Source: Rhodospirillales bacterium
Lineage (GTDB): Bacteria; Pseudomonadota; Alphaproteobacteria; Acetobacterales; Acetobacteraceae
Direction of reading: 5' to 3'
Length of the DNA stretch: 20,527 nucleotides
Assembly: GCA_018971905.1 (NCBI GenBank)
Contig: JAGWZS010000013.1
Location: forward strand, 1-20,527
The position numbers were made by a program, and so were the translations under genes. The first letter of the stretch is position 1. Each line of letters starts with the position of its first letter. The notes beneath the pieces were generated by a model. That model saw only the letters and a program-made list of their open reading frames with translations. It was not told where the DNA came from and did not search any database. Positions 1-7,544 of the stretch are shown here, in pieces.

Positions 1-82
1 GACGAATTCTTCAAGCGGTTCTGCATTTTGCCGGTTCCTGTATCCACCGCTAGATAGGGGCAAAGCAGCAGGAGTAACAGCT

Positions 83-418
83 TTGGGTGAAAAACTGGCC
101 GGAGACCCGGCGCCGTATTACGAGACGCATATTTTTGTCTGCGCCAACCGCAGGCCGGAAGGCCACCCGCGCGGGGATTGCGCCAGCAAGGGGTCTGAGA
201 AAATCCGCGACTACATGAAAGTGCGGGTGAAGGAACTGGGGTTGGAAAATATCCGCGTCAACCAGTCCGGCTGCCTGGACCGCTGCGAGCTTGGCCCCTG
301 CGCGGTGTTCTACCCCGAAGGCGTGTGGTACCGGCTGGATAGTTTCAAAGCCGTGGACGAGGTGATCGAGAAACATCTGCAAGCCCATGGCCGCGCCAAG
401 GAGCTGATGCTGCCATGA
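83..418 (+). CDS. Thioredoxin-like [2Fe-2S] ferredoxin domain protein
   Basis: A 111-residue soluble protein that probably carries one [2Fe-2S] cluster and acts in electron transfer; its partner is unknown. The cysteines are C20, C33, C64 and C68, spaced C-x12-C-x30-C-x3-C, which is the pattern of the thioredoxin-fold ferredoxins (Shethna/Aquifex type, related to the NuoE fold). A fifth cysteine, C73, follows. Length of about 100 residues fits the family. The start is TTG, chosen because GGAG lies at 71-74, eight bases upstream; the frame stays open to the window edge but has no ATG or GTG there. It stands alone on the plus strand, converging on the permease gene, and has no evident link to the flagellar genes. 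The fold assignment is strong; the physiological role is unknown. Confidence 0.85.
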   Translation: MGEKLAGDPAPYYETHIFVCANRRPEGHPRGDCASKGSEKIRDYMKVRVKELGLENIRVNQSGCLDRCELGPCAVFYPEGVWYRLDSFKAVDEVIEKHLQAHGRAKELMLP

Positions 419-421
419 ACG

Positions 422-448
422 AAAAAGGGCGGTCCCGAAGGACCGCCC
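422..448 (-). terminator. Intrinsic terminator of the permease gene
   Basis: On the minus strand a perfect 9-bp GC-rich stem (427-435 with 440-448) closes on a UUCG tetraloop (436-439) and is followed at once by five T (422-426). It starts 7 bases past the permease stop codon. On the plus strand the stem is not followed by T, so it terminates leftward transcription only, though the hairpin could also shield the end of the convergent ferredoxin message. Confidence 0.85.
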
Positions 449-455
449 TGGCGGG

Positions 456-1874
456 TTAATATTCCTCGTCGGCCACGTAAGAGCCGATGCGCTGGACGAG
501 ATCCGGTTTGGATTTGGCCAGGATCAGCCCATAGACGATCGAGATTACCAACAGCCCCAGCGAGAGCGCCGGATAGATGTTGAACGGATAGGGTTGGCCG
601 GGTTCCACCAGGCCCCAAAGCGGGAAGCCCATGGCCACGGTGCCCACCACCGGCACCACCAGATGGGTAAGGGCGTTAAAATCCTCCCGGTGGTAACGAA
701 GCATGTAAACCGGCAGCGCCAGGTTGGTGAGCAGATAAGTGACGATGACCGGAATGGTGCCGAGTGTTCCGGTGTCGCCAAACAGGGTTACGGGGTCGAT
801 ATTGTCGAATGTGCCGAAGATCAGAACAATCAACAGTGCCACGACGATATAGGCCCACATCGCGGTGTGTGGCGTGCGGTGCTGCGGGTGGATTTTACCA
901 AAGAAGGCGGGCAGCAGCCCCTCACGCGCGGAGGAGAACAGAATGCGCGCCTGCGCGTTGGTAAGGCCGATAAGCGAGGAAAAAATGCTGGTGACACCGG
1001 CCAGGTACGCCACAATCAGCAGCCCGGCGGCGGAAGCCTTGAACGCATCCACATACGGCAGCGACGAGGCGGTGAGGGCCTTGGCGTCGTTATGGAAGGC
1101 GGTTTCAGTCGCGAAGGCCAGGAACATGTACAATATGCCAATGGAGAGCGTGCCGGTGATGAGCGCACGCGGCACGTTGCGGCGGGGGTTGGTGGTTTCC
1201 TCCGCCAGCATCGCGGAATTTTCCCAGCCTATGAACAGATAGATGGCCAGCGGGAAGCCAAGCCCAATACCCTTCCAGCCACCGGTGACAGAGGAGACCA
1301 GGAAAGGTGCGGCGGAAACAGAATGCCAGTTGACCACCAGCATGATCACCGCGCCGATCATCAGCAGCACAAGCTCAAAATAAAAGAAGATCGCCGCCCA
1401 GGTGGTGGAGAGCGAAATGCCGCGGGAGACCAGCAGGCCCACAACCGCCGTGGCGATGATGCTGAGCGCCTGCCAGGGGATGTGAACACCCAGAAATACC
1501 TGCAGCGTTTGCGACGCCCAGCCGCCGGAGATGACCACCACCGAGGCGGCGGCGATGCAATAACCCACCACCACGAAGATGGAGGCTGCCGCACCCGCCC
1601 ACGGGCCGAAGGACATGCCGATGAACGTAACGAAGGACCCAGCACTTGGCCGGTATTTAGAGAATTGTGCCAGCGTATTGGTAAGGAACAGGATGACCAC
1701 CATCGCAACCAGGATGGTGAGCGGCGCGCCGACACCAGCGCCAGAGGCGATAAGACCGAAGCCGAAGAAAAAACTCATCGCCGGGGCGATGTTGGCGAGA
1801 GTGGAGGCAATGATCTGCGAAAGACCCAGGCTGTCGCGCCGCAACCTTTCGCCCGAAGGGGGAATTGTGCTCAC
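456..1874 (-). CDS. APC superfamily amino-acid permease
   Basis: A 472-residue polytopic inner-membrane protein, of the length and texture of amino acid-polyamine-organocation (APC) transporters with about 12 membrane helices. The first helix region (residues about 20-46) contains the APC-type NIAPAMSFFFGFG stretch; SAGSFVTFIGMSFGPWAG follows at about 77-94; and a conserved loop GWENSAMLAEETTNPRRNVPRA-type lies in the middle of the protein. These parts fit uptake or exchange of an amino acid or amine coupled to an ion gradient, but substrate cannot be read from sequence. The start is GTG at 1872-1874, with AGGA eight bases upstream. It lies 97 bp downstream of flhB on the same strand but has its own terminator, so it is probably a separate unit marking the edge of the flagellar cluster. 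Confidence 0.85.
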   Translation of the reverse strand: MSTIPPSGERLRRDSLGLSQIIASTLANIAPAMSFFFGFGLIASGAGVGAPLTILVAMVVILFLTNTLAQFSKYRPSAGSFVTFIGMSFGPWAGAAASIFVVVGYCIAAASVVVISGGWASQTLQVFLGVHIPWQALSIIATAVVGLLVSRGISLSTTWAAIFFYFELVLLMIGAVIMLVVNWHSVSAAPFLVSSVTGGWKGIGLGFPLAIYLFIGWENSAMLAEETTNPRRNVPRALITGTLSIGILYMFLAFATETAFHNDAKALTASSLPYVDAFKASAAGLLIVAYLAGVTSIFSSLIGLTNAQARILFSSAREGLLPAFFGKIHPQHRTPHTAMWAYIVVALLIVLIFGTFDNIDPVTLFGDTGTLGTIPVIVTYLLTNLALPVYMLRYHREDFNALTHLVVPVVGTVAMGFPLWGLVEPGQPYPFNIYPALSLGLLVISIVYGLILAKSKPDLVQRIGSYVADEEY

Positions 1875-1971
1875 TGTGTATTTTCCTGTCGTTTCTGGTT
1901 TTTGCCGTTATCCGACCGGATTAGGCTCTGCTCTTTGCGGCAGTTCGTCAATATGTATTAAATTCTGGCCA

Positions 1972-3087
1972 TTATTTGGCCCAGCGGGAGATTTCGATCT
2001 CGCCTTCCGCCGGGCGGGGCGGAAGCGGCTTTTCTCCGCCTTGTGCACGCCAGCGTTGCAAACGCCACACATAAGCCAGAACCTCGGCGCAGGCCCGGTA
2101 AAGGGCAGCCGGCACATGGTCATCCGGTTCCACATAACGGTAAACGGCCCGGGCAAGCGGCGGAGACTGCACCACCGGAATGCCATGGGCGCGGGCGCGG
2201 GTGAGAATTTCCTCTGCCTGCAGCCCCACACCCTTGGCCAGCAATAAGGGTGCGCGGTCTGCGCCGCGGCGGTAGCGGATGGCGCAGGCGTAATGGGTGG
2301 GGTTGGTGACGATAACCGAGGCTTCGGGGATGCGCTGCATCTGCCGGGCGCGGGCAAGCTTGCGCGAGAGCGCGCGCTGGCGGGATTTAACGTGCGGGTT
2401 GCCCGCGGCGTCTTTCATTTCCTCACGGACCTCAGCATCCGACATGCGCAGCTTCTGCCGGTGCAGCCATATCTGCAGGGCAAAATCCGCCGCCGCCAGA
2501 AGCACCAGCACAATGCAGATGACACCAAGCGTGTGCAGCGCCATGCCGAGCAGAGCGCCAGGCATGGGAAAGGGCAGCAGCACCAGGGCCGCGAATTGCG
2601 CCCGGCTGAGCAGGATGGCCATGGCGCCGGCACCGCCTATGGCAAGAAATTTGAGGATGGATTTGCCATGCTCGGAGAGACCATGGCCGGAAAAGATCTG
2701 CCCCAGACCCGATTGCGGCATGAGCTTGGAGAAATCTGGCATCAGCAGGGGTAAGGCGAACACCCAGCCGCCGGAGACAATGCTGGCCGCCAGTGCAACG
2801 GCCGCCAGCAGAGCGAGCAGCGGAAACAAAACCGCGAAACTGGCATTGGCCCAGCCAGAGGCGGCGGCAAGCGGCGCGGTGCCGGCCTGGGCCAGGGCCG
2901 CGGCAAAAAGGCTGAGCAGCCGCAGGCCAAGCCCCGCCGCACCCCCCAGCCCAAGCAGGGTAAAGGCGGCGATGGCCGCGGCCTTTGGCAACTCCTGCGA
3001 GCGGCGGACATCGCCACGCTCAGCCGCCTGGGCCAGCCGGCGCTCGGTTGGGGCGTGGGTTTTTTCGCCAGCACTTTCCTCAGCCAT
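1972..3087 (-). CDS. flhB: Flagellar export switch protein FlhB
   Basis: FlhB (371 residues) sits at the flagellar type III export gate and switches export from rod/hook to filament substrates after self-cleavage. Residues about 1-35 form the charged N-terminal segment (THAPTERRL-like), four hydrophobic segments span about 36-208, and the cytoplasmic domain begins at about 210 with the SDAEVREEMK motif (215-225). The autocleavage site NPTH is intact at residues 262-265. The tail after about 345 is short and rich in Pro and Gly. I chose the ATG at 3087, since the longer reading adds 21 residues foreign to the family; this ATG overlaps the fliR stop by 8 bases (ATGGCTGA). It is the last gene of the flg-fli operon. 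Confidence 0.97.
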   Translation of the reverse strand: MAEESAGEKTHAPTERRLAQAAERGDVRRSQELPKAAAIAAFTLLGLGGAAGLGLRLLSLFAAALAQAGTAPLAAASGWANASFAVLFPLLALLAAVALAASIVSGGWVFALPLLMPDFSKLMPQSGLGQIFSGHGLSEHGKSILKFLAIGGAGAMAILLSRAQFAALVLLPFPMPGALLGMALHTLGVICIVLVLLAAADFALQIWLHRQKLRMSDAEVREEMKDAAGNPHVKSRQRALSRKLARARQMQRIPEASVIVTNPTHYACAIRYRRGADRAPLLLAKGVGLQAEEILTRARAHGIPVVQSPPLARAVYRYVEPDDHVPAALYRACAEVLAYVWRLQRWRAQGGEKPLPPRPAEGEIEISRWAK

Positions 3088-3847
3088 GGGGCAGCATGGT
3101 GCTGAGTGTTTCCATGCACTGGCCAGTGAGGTGCTGGGCGGCGATGCCAAAACCGGGAATGGTGGCCACCAAAACCCACAGCCCCGCCAGGATGAGGAGC
3201 GGGAAACCGATGGACAGCAGGTTCATGCTAGGTGCAAAAACCGTGGTGAGGCCGACGGTGAGGTTAACACAGAGCGTGGCCGCCATGACCGGCAAGGCAA
3301 GGCCGATGGCGGCGGTAAACAGCGTGCCGCCAAGCCCGGCCAAAGCCGCCCAGGAGGCAATGGGTGCCACCCCCGCGCCATGCGCGAAGGAACGCGCCAG
3401 CGCCGCGAACAGCCAGACCGGGCCGCCCGCCGCCATATAGCCCAGCAGCCCGGCCCATAACATGAGGTCTGACAACACAGCGCTGGAGCCAAGGGAGCCG
3501 CGAAACTGCAGCTCCGCAAAGGAAAGCCCCATCGCCTGGCCCATGACCTCGCCCGCACTGGAAAAGGCGGCGACGACAATTTGCATGGCCATGCCCAGCA
3601 ACCCGCCATAGGCGATTTGCACAAAGCCCGTGAAAATGGCGGTGAACGGGTCAGCCGGGTAGGGCGGCAGGTTTGGCAGCCACATGGCAAGGCAAAGTGC
3701 CAATGCCGCCGCGAGCATGGCTTTGACCATATTGGGAACAAGCGAGGAGCCATAAAGCGGCGCGGTGAGAAACAGCCCGGTGATGCGCAGGAAAGGCCAG
3801 AGAAAGCGGCCGAACCAGAGCATGACCGTATGTTCGTCTAATACCAT
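3080..3847 (-). CDS. fliR: Flagellar export gate protein FliR
   Basis: FliR (255 residues) joins FliP and FliQ in the helical export-gate core in the MS-ring centre. The protein is mostly hydrophobic, with about six predicted membrane segments, starting with FGRFLWPFLRITGLFLTAPL at residues about 12-31, the typical FliR opening. The region around residues 103-120 (QAMGLSFAELQFRGSLGSS) corresponds to the FliR loop that usually reads GFxxAxxxDP, and it is divergent here. Length is normal (about 260). The start overlaps the fliQ stop by 10 bases and the end overlaps flhB by 8, consistent with translational coupling in the order fliP-fliQ-fliR-flhB. Confidence 0.96.
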   Translation of the reverse strand: MVLDEHTVMLWFGRFLWPFLRITGLFLTAPLYGSSLVPNMVKAMLAAALALCLAMWLPNLPPYPADPFTAIFTGFVQIAYGGLLGMAMQIVVAAFSSAGEVMGQAMGLSFAELQFRGSLGSSAVLSDLMLWAGLLGYMAAGGPVWLFAALARSFAHGAGVAPIASWAALAGLGGTLFTAAIGLALPVMAATLCVNLTVGLTTVFAPSMNLLSIGFPLLILAGLWVLVATIPGFGIAAQHLTGQCMETLSTMLPHG

Positions 3848-4113
3848 GATTGATGCACCAGAGCCGGCGCGGTGAGAATGAAATTTCTGGCCAGGGCGGC
3901 AAACACCCCGAGCGCGCCAAACCCGCCGGTGACGGCCAGCAGGATCATGGCCATGGTTTTTGGCAGCAGGGCGAAGGTGGCGTCTTCGATCTGAAAGATG
4001 GCTTGCAGGATGGAGGTGACCAGCCCAATGGCGAGCAGCACCGCCACGCTGGGCAGGATGGCAGAAAACCCGATGCTGAAGGCGTGCTGAAAGAGCTTGA
4101 GATAAAGCGGCAT
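3838..4113 (-). CDS. fliQ: Flagellar export gate protein FliQ
   Basis: FliQ (91 residues, family about 89) is a two-helix component of the FliPQR export gate. Two hydrophobic segments at about 13-37 and 50-78 flank a conserved polar loop containing QIEDATFALLPK, where family members read QI(N/Q)E.TL.F.PK. The ATG shares one base with the fliP stop (TAATG), and the gene runs 10 bases into fliR. It is recognised by size, topology, loop motif and position between fliP and fliR. Confidence 0.96.
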   Translation of the reverse strand: MPLYLKLFQHAFSIGFSAILPSVAVLLAIGLVTSILQAIFQIEDATFALLPKTMAMILLAVTGGFGALGVFAALARNFILTAPALVHQSWY

Positions 4114-4853
4114 TATTTGAAGCTGTTGGCCAGCGTGCCGAGCACCAGCACCCAGCCGTGGATGGAGACGAACATCAGCAATTTCAGCGGCAGAGAAATG
4201 AGGGTGGGGGAAACCATGATCATGCCCAGCGACATGAGGATGGAGGCCACCGCGAGGTCGATGAGGACAAAGGGGATGTAGATGAGAAAGCCGATCTGGA
4301 AGGCGGTTTCAAGCTCGGACGTGGCGAAGGCGGGCACCAGCACGGTGAAGGGGATATGTTGCGGATCTGCGTATGTACCGCCAGAGAGATCAACAAAAAG
4401 ATGCAGCGGCTGCTTGCGGGTTTGCGCCAGCATGAAATTGCGCTCTGGTGGTTCGGCGGCGGCGATGGCCTGGGAGAAATTGAGCTGCCCGGCAAGGTAA
4501 GGCTGGATGGCCTGAGTTTGCTCCTGCTGGATGACCGGGCGCATGACAAATACCGAAAGTGCGATGGCCAATGCAGCCAGCACCATGTTGGGCGGCGTGG
4601 TTTGCAGGCCCATCGCCTGGCGCATGATGGAGAGCACGATGATGATGCGGGTGAAAGAGGTCATCAACAGGATCAACCCCGGCAAAAAGGCGAGCGCCGT
4701 GATGACCAGCAGGCTTTGCACATTCAGCGAGTAGGACTCGCCGCCATTGCCAGCCAGGCTGTTGATGATGGTAAGCCCCGCCGGATCGGCCCAGGAGATG
4801 GCCGGAACCAGAACAGGCAACGCGAAAGCCGCCGTGCGCAAAACCTTATTCAT
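4113..4853 (-). CDS. fliP: Flagellar export gate protein FliP
   Basis: FliP (246 residues, family about 245) is the main subunit of the export-gate core. It begins with a cleavable signal peptide (MNKVLR, a hydrophobic run, then ISWA before Asp23), as known for FliP. The strongly conserved block TSFTRIIIVLSIMRQAMG and the following TPPNMVLAALA stretch are present, and the C-terminal half holds the FliP segment ending SLPLKLLMFV. I chose the ATG at 4853 because it gives the clean signal peptide and overlaps the fliO stop by 8 bases (ATGAATAA); an in-frame ATG 15 bases upstream (4868) is possible. Upstream in-frame codons back to 5114 lie within fliO and are not FliP. No clear ribosome-binding site is seen, so translation is probably coupled to fliO. 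Confidence 0.96.
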   Translation of the reverse strand: MNKVLRTAAFALPVLVPAISWADPAGLTIINSLAGNGGESYSLNVQSLLVITALAFLPGLILLMTSFTRIIIVLSIMRQAMGLQTTPPNMVLAALAIALSVFVMRPVIQQEQTQAIQPYLAGQLNFSQAIAAAEPPERNFMLAQTRKQPLHLFVDLSGGTYADPQHIPFTVLVPAFATSELETAFQIGFLIYIPFVLIDLAVASILMSLGMIMVSPTLISLPLKLLMFVSIHGWVLVLGTLANSFK

Positions 4854-5136
4854 GGGAATTGGGCTCATGGGTTTCAAGCCGGGTAATGAGCGCGATGCCG
4901 CCACGGCTGACGCCGAGGAGGAACCGCTGGCCGTCGGCCTCAGCGATGACGAGGCTGTGCTGACCGCCAAGCGGGCGGGAGGAAAGAATGGAAACCGGCA
5001 TATTGCCGCCCGCCTTGCTGCCCGGAAACCGGCCCTTGAACCGCCGCGCCAGAAAGGCAAGCGCAGCCAGCAGACCAAGAAGAATGAGAAGCGAGGCGAT
5101 TGTGGAAGCGGCACCGGAAATTGTTTCCGTGTCCAA
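4846..5136 (-). CDS. fliO: Flagellar biosynthesis protein FliO
   Basis: FliO (96 residues) is a single-span membrane protein that helps FliP assemble in the export gate. One membrane helix lies at about 12-30 (TIASLLILLGLLAALAFLA), followed by basic residues ARRFKGRF and a small cytoplasmic beta domain with LSSRPLGGQHSLVIAEADG and FLLGVS, which match the FliO signature of a basic stop-transfer followed by a 'L.i.eVdG..lLlGvt' strand pair. The start is TTG, nine bases after an AGGA whose following bases form the fliL stop codon (AGGATTAA). FliO is weakly conserved in general; position before fliP settles the call. Confidence 0.88.
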   Translation of the reverse strand: MDTETISGAASTIASLLILLGLLAALAFLARRFKGRFPGSKAGGNMPVSILSSRPLGGQHSLVIAEADGQRFLLGVSRGGIALITRLETHEPNSHE

Positions 5137-5141
5137 AAGTT

Positions 5142-5600
5142 TTAATCCTGTTCAACGATGTTGGTGATGTAGGCAGCGGTGAAGGGGTTGGGCGGAGTGA
5201 AAGCAGCACTAACCCCAAGCACCTGATTGGCGATGGCAAGGCAGTTTTTTGCCAATGCCGCGTGGGTGGAAGGGTCCATCAGCTGTTTGGCATTTTGCGT
5301 CATCAGCAGGTCGATGGTTTTGGCTTTGATGATCGGCAGCAAGGCGTCGAAGCTGGTCAGCGCCGCCGGGTTTGTGCTGGCGAATTCAACAGAAAACTGC
5401 ACATAAGCCTGGCCGGACTGGCCGTTGGAATCCGCCGGAACGCTGACCACCAGGCTATCTAGCTCAGCAAACAGGATCGGCTTGGGCGGCGGCGGCTTGG
5501 GCGGGCCCGCGTGATGGTGCAGGTGCAAATAAGCGAAGGTGCCCCCTGCCCCGCCGAGCAGAACCAGGGCGGCAACGCCGGCGATGATGATTTTCTTCAT
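5142..5600 (-). CDS. fliL: Flagellar basal body-associated protein FliL
   Basis: FliL (152 residues) is an inner-membrane protein that surrounds the stator units at the basal body and supports torque. One membrane helix spans about 4-24, followed by a His- and Pro-rich linker (HLHHH, then PPKPPPPKP, residues 26-41) and a periplasmic domain about 43-152 that ends ITNIVEQD, similar to the V.FTNFV..  tail of the family. GAGG stands seven bases before the ATG. The gene follows flgK by 9 bases and precedes fliO by 5 bases. The run of histidines and prolines is a little unusual but lies in the family's variable linker. Confidence 0.93.
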   Translation of the reverse strand: MKKIIIAGVAALVLLGGAGGTFAYLHLHHHAGPPKPPPPKPILFAELDSLVVSVPADSNGQSGQAYVQFSVEFASTNPAALTSFDALLPIIKAKTIDLLMTQNAKQLMDPSTHAALAKNCLAIANQVLGVSAAFTPPNPFTAAYITNIVEQD

Positions 5601-5609
5601 GCCAAAACC

Positions 5610-7544
5610 TCAAATCGACGTCAGCAGGGATTCGAACATGGTGTGGGCGGTGCTGATGACCTGCGCCGCCGCCTGATAAGCCTGCTCGTAATTGGTGAGG
5701 GCAATTGCCTGCTGGTCGCTGTTAACGCCAGCAACGGTGGAAAGATTGCTGGTGGCGGTGGTGACCTGCGCTGCGGTGGCGCTGGCAAGCTGCTGCGCCG
5801 CCGCGGCGTTGGCGCCAAGGCTGGTGGACAGGCCGACGACGCTTTGTTCCAGCGTGCCGGCGGTTGTGGTGCCAGGGGAGGTCCAGAGCGCGGCGAGGCG
5901 CTGAGCGTTGCTGCCGCTGGCGCTGCCGCCGGGGGTGAGGGTTAATGTGTCCCCCGCGACCGGCGTGCCGGAAATGGGCAATTGCCAATATTGCCCCGAT
6001 GCCGCGCCCGCTGGATAGGCGATGGCGATTTCACCATTGCCACCGCTGAGCGTGCCACTGGCGATGGCGGTGCCGGGGCTGGCCGTGGTGCTGACTGTGT
6101 AAGCAGTGGCGGAGGTGAAGTTGATTTGCAGATTCTGCCCGTAATAGCTGGCGGGAATGACAGCGGCACCCGTGGCGGGGGTGGTGGCGACGCTGTCTGT
6201 TCCGGCGGTGATGCTGCCCGCGTTGTTGTTTTGCACCGAACCATTGGCCTGCAATGTGCCAGGGGTGGCGACATAGGGGTCCGCCGCGGCGATCTGCGAT
6301 GCGGAGGTGGCGGCGATGCTGAGCCCAGTGGCGGCGGAAGGTGCTGGATTGAGCACGAAGCTGTCGCCGTTGGCCGGGGTGCCGGTAATGCCAAGCGCCA
6401 GCCCCGCGAAGCTGGGCGGGGTGCCGGTAATGCTGTAGCTCTGGCCGGTGGCCTGGTCCGCCGCGCTCCAGCCCGTGGCGCTGCTGTAGGTGAGGGTGAA
6501 GGGCCCGCCATCTGTGGGCAGGGCGGCGGCGTTGGCGATGCTGGCGGTGATGACAGCACTGCCGGTGTTGCCAGCACCAGGCGTGACGCTGGGTGCTGGC
6601 ACCGAAAAGAGCGGCTGGCCGATGGCGCCGCTGGCGTTGAGCCCCTGGGCCTGGGCGGTGTTAACCTGGGTGGCGAAAATAGCCGCCAGCGTGCCAAGCG
6701 ATTGCGTGGCCTGATTGCCCGCCACGATGTTGCCGAGGGCGGCGCCGAGGGAGCCGTCAGCTTCCGTGAGGGTAACAGGTGTTTGATTGTTGCCCGCCGT
6801 AACCCGCAGCGTGCCGCTGGAAGTAGTGGCAACAGCCAGCGCCTGCGCGCCGCTCTGGTCCAGCAGCACAGTGCCGCCGGTGGTGACGATGACACTGCCA
6901 TTGCCTTGGGTGATGGCGTTCACCGGCAGATATTGCGAGAGGGAATTGAGGGCCGCTTGCTGCTGGTCCAGCAGGCTGGGGGAGTTTGGCGATTGCTGAA
7001 GCCCGGCATTGATGGTGGCAAGCTGGCCCAGCAGCGTGTTGGCAGAGGTAACACCGGTGGACAGCGTTTCCTGCGCGCCGGAGAGGGTGCCGGTGATGCT
7101 GGCCGCGGCACTTTGGAATGAGCTGATGATGCTTTGCGCATCGGAAAACACGGTTTGCCGCTGCGCCGTGCTGGCAGGGTTTGAGGCGAGGGTGCTGATG
7201 TCTTGGAAGAACTGGTTGAGCGTGGTTTGCACGTCGCCATTGTTGGTGAGCGCGTTTGAAAGTGCGGTGAGCGCGGTGGATTGCGAGGATGCGGCCGCCC
7301 CCGCCGCATTGGCGTTACGCAATTGCGCCGCGGCAAAGCCAGAGGCGGCGCGGGTGATTTGTGCGGGCTGCACGCCAGCACCTGGCTGGCCCGTGGCGCC
7401 CGCCTGGGTTTGGGCATTAACCGTTTCCGCCGAATAGCCGCTGGTGGTGATGTTGGCGAGATTGTTGGAGACCGTGGAGATGCCGGTTTGGAACAGCTCC
7501 AACCCGGACAGCGCGGTGGACATGGCGTTGGTAATGCCGCTCAT
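5610..7544 (-). CDS. flgK: Hook-filament junction protein FlgK (HAP1)
   Basis: FlgK forms the first junction zone between hook and filament. The N terminus (ALSGLELFQTGISTVSNNLA with NITTSGYSAE, residues 11-40) and the C terminus (VNSDQQAIALTNYEQAYQAA with STAHTMFESLL, residues 607-641) are the paired coiled-coil ends of axial proteins and are diagnostic for FlgK. At 644 residues it is larger than the roughly 550 of Salmonella; the extra length sits in the surface-exposed middle. There, two related modules (about 346-400 and 470-538) each open with a strand like FTLTYSSATGW or LQINFTSATAY and close with a GTPxxGDxxxLxP motif. It starts in an ATGA overlap with flgJ. The usual partner flgL does not follow; fliL does. 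Confidence 0.96.
   Translation of the reverse strand: MSGITNAMSTALSGLELFQTGISTVSNNLANITTSGYSAETVNAQTQAGATGQPGAGVQPAQITRAASGFAAAQLRNANAAGAAASSQSTALTALSNALTNNGDVQTTLNQFFQDISTLASNPASTAQRQTVFSDAQSIISSFQSAAASITGTLSGAQETLSTGVTSANTLLGQLATINAGLQQSPNSPSLLDQQQAALNSLSQYLPVNAITQGNGSVIVTTGGTVLLDQSGAQALAVATTSSGTLRVTAGNNQTPVTLTEADGSLGAALGNIVAGNQATQSLGTLAAIFATQVNTAQAQGLNASGAIGQPLFSVPAPSVTPGAGNTGSAVITASIANAAALPTDGGPFTLTYSSATGWSAADQATGQSYSITGTPPSFAGLALGITGTPANGDSFVLNPAPSAATGLSIAATSASQIAAADPYVATPGTLQANGSVQNNNAGSITAGTDSVATTPATGAAVIPASYYGQNLQINFTSATAYTVSTTASPGTAIASGTLSGGNGEIAIAYPAGAASGQYWQLPISGTPVAGDTLTLTPGGSASGSNAQRLAALWTSPGTTTAGTLEQSVVGLSTSLGANAAAAQQLASATAAQVTTATSNLSTVAGVNSDQQAIALTNYEQAYQAAAQVISTAHTMFESLLTSI

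Noticed and set aside
1..57. Possible ends or starts of neighbouring genes at the left edge, including a minus-strand ATG at 24-26 with an AGGA nine bases upstream
   Set aside because: Only eight codons are visible (MQNRLKNS and so on) and plus-strand alternatives also end here; too little to call a gene.
1920..1951. TTGACG with CCTAAT as a permease promoter
   Set aside because: The spacer is about 20 bases and the hexamers match poorly when spacing is normal, so it cannot be supported.
594..1961. Plus-strand open frame of 455 codons opposite the permease gene
   Set aside because: Its protein is dominated by Arg, Gly, His and Asp without hydrophobic pattern and mirrors the codon bias of the permease on the other strand; it is a GC-rich antisense artefact.
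1965..1985. GGCCA-AATAA-TGGCC hairpin around the flhB stop
   Set aside because: Only five base pairs and no T tract after it, so not a credible terminator; the end of the flg operon transcript is unknown.
3088..3150. Twenty-one-residue extension at the FlhB N terminus
   Set aside because: It overlaps fliR and does not resemble the FlhB start; the ATG at 3087 gives the family-typical N terminus.
2297..3460. Plus-strand open frame of 387 codons across flhB and fliR
   Set aside because: It spans two confident, overlapping genes on the other strand and shows no domain character.
5982..7121. Plus-strand open frame of 379 codons opposite flgK
   Set aside because: Glycine- and arginine-rich low-complexity translation without recognisable domain, lying wholly within a confident flgK; antisense artefact.
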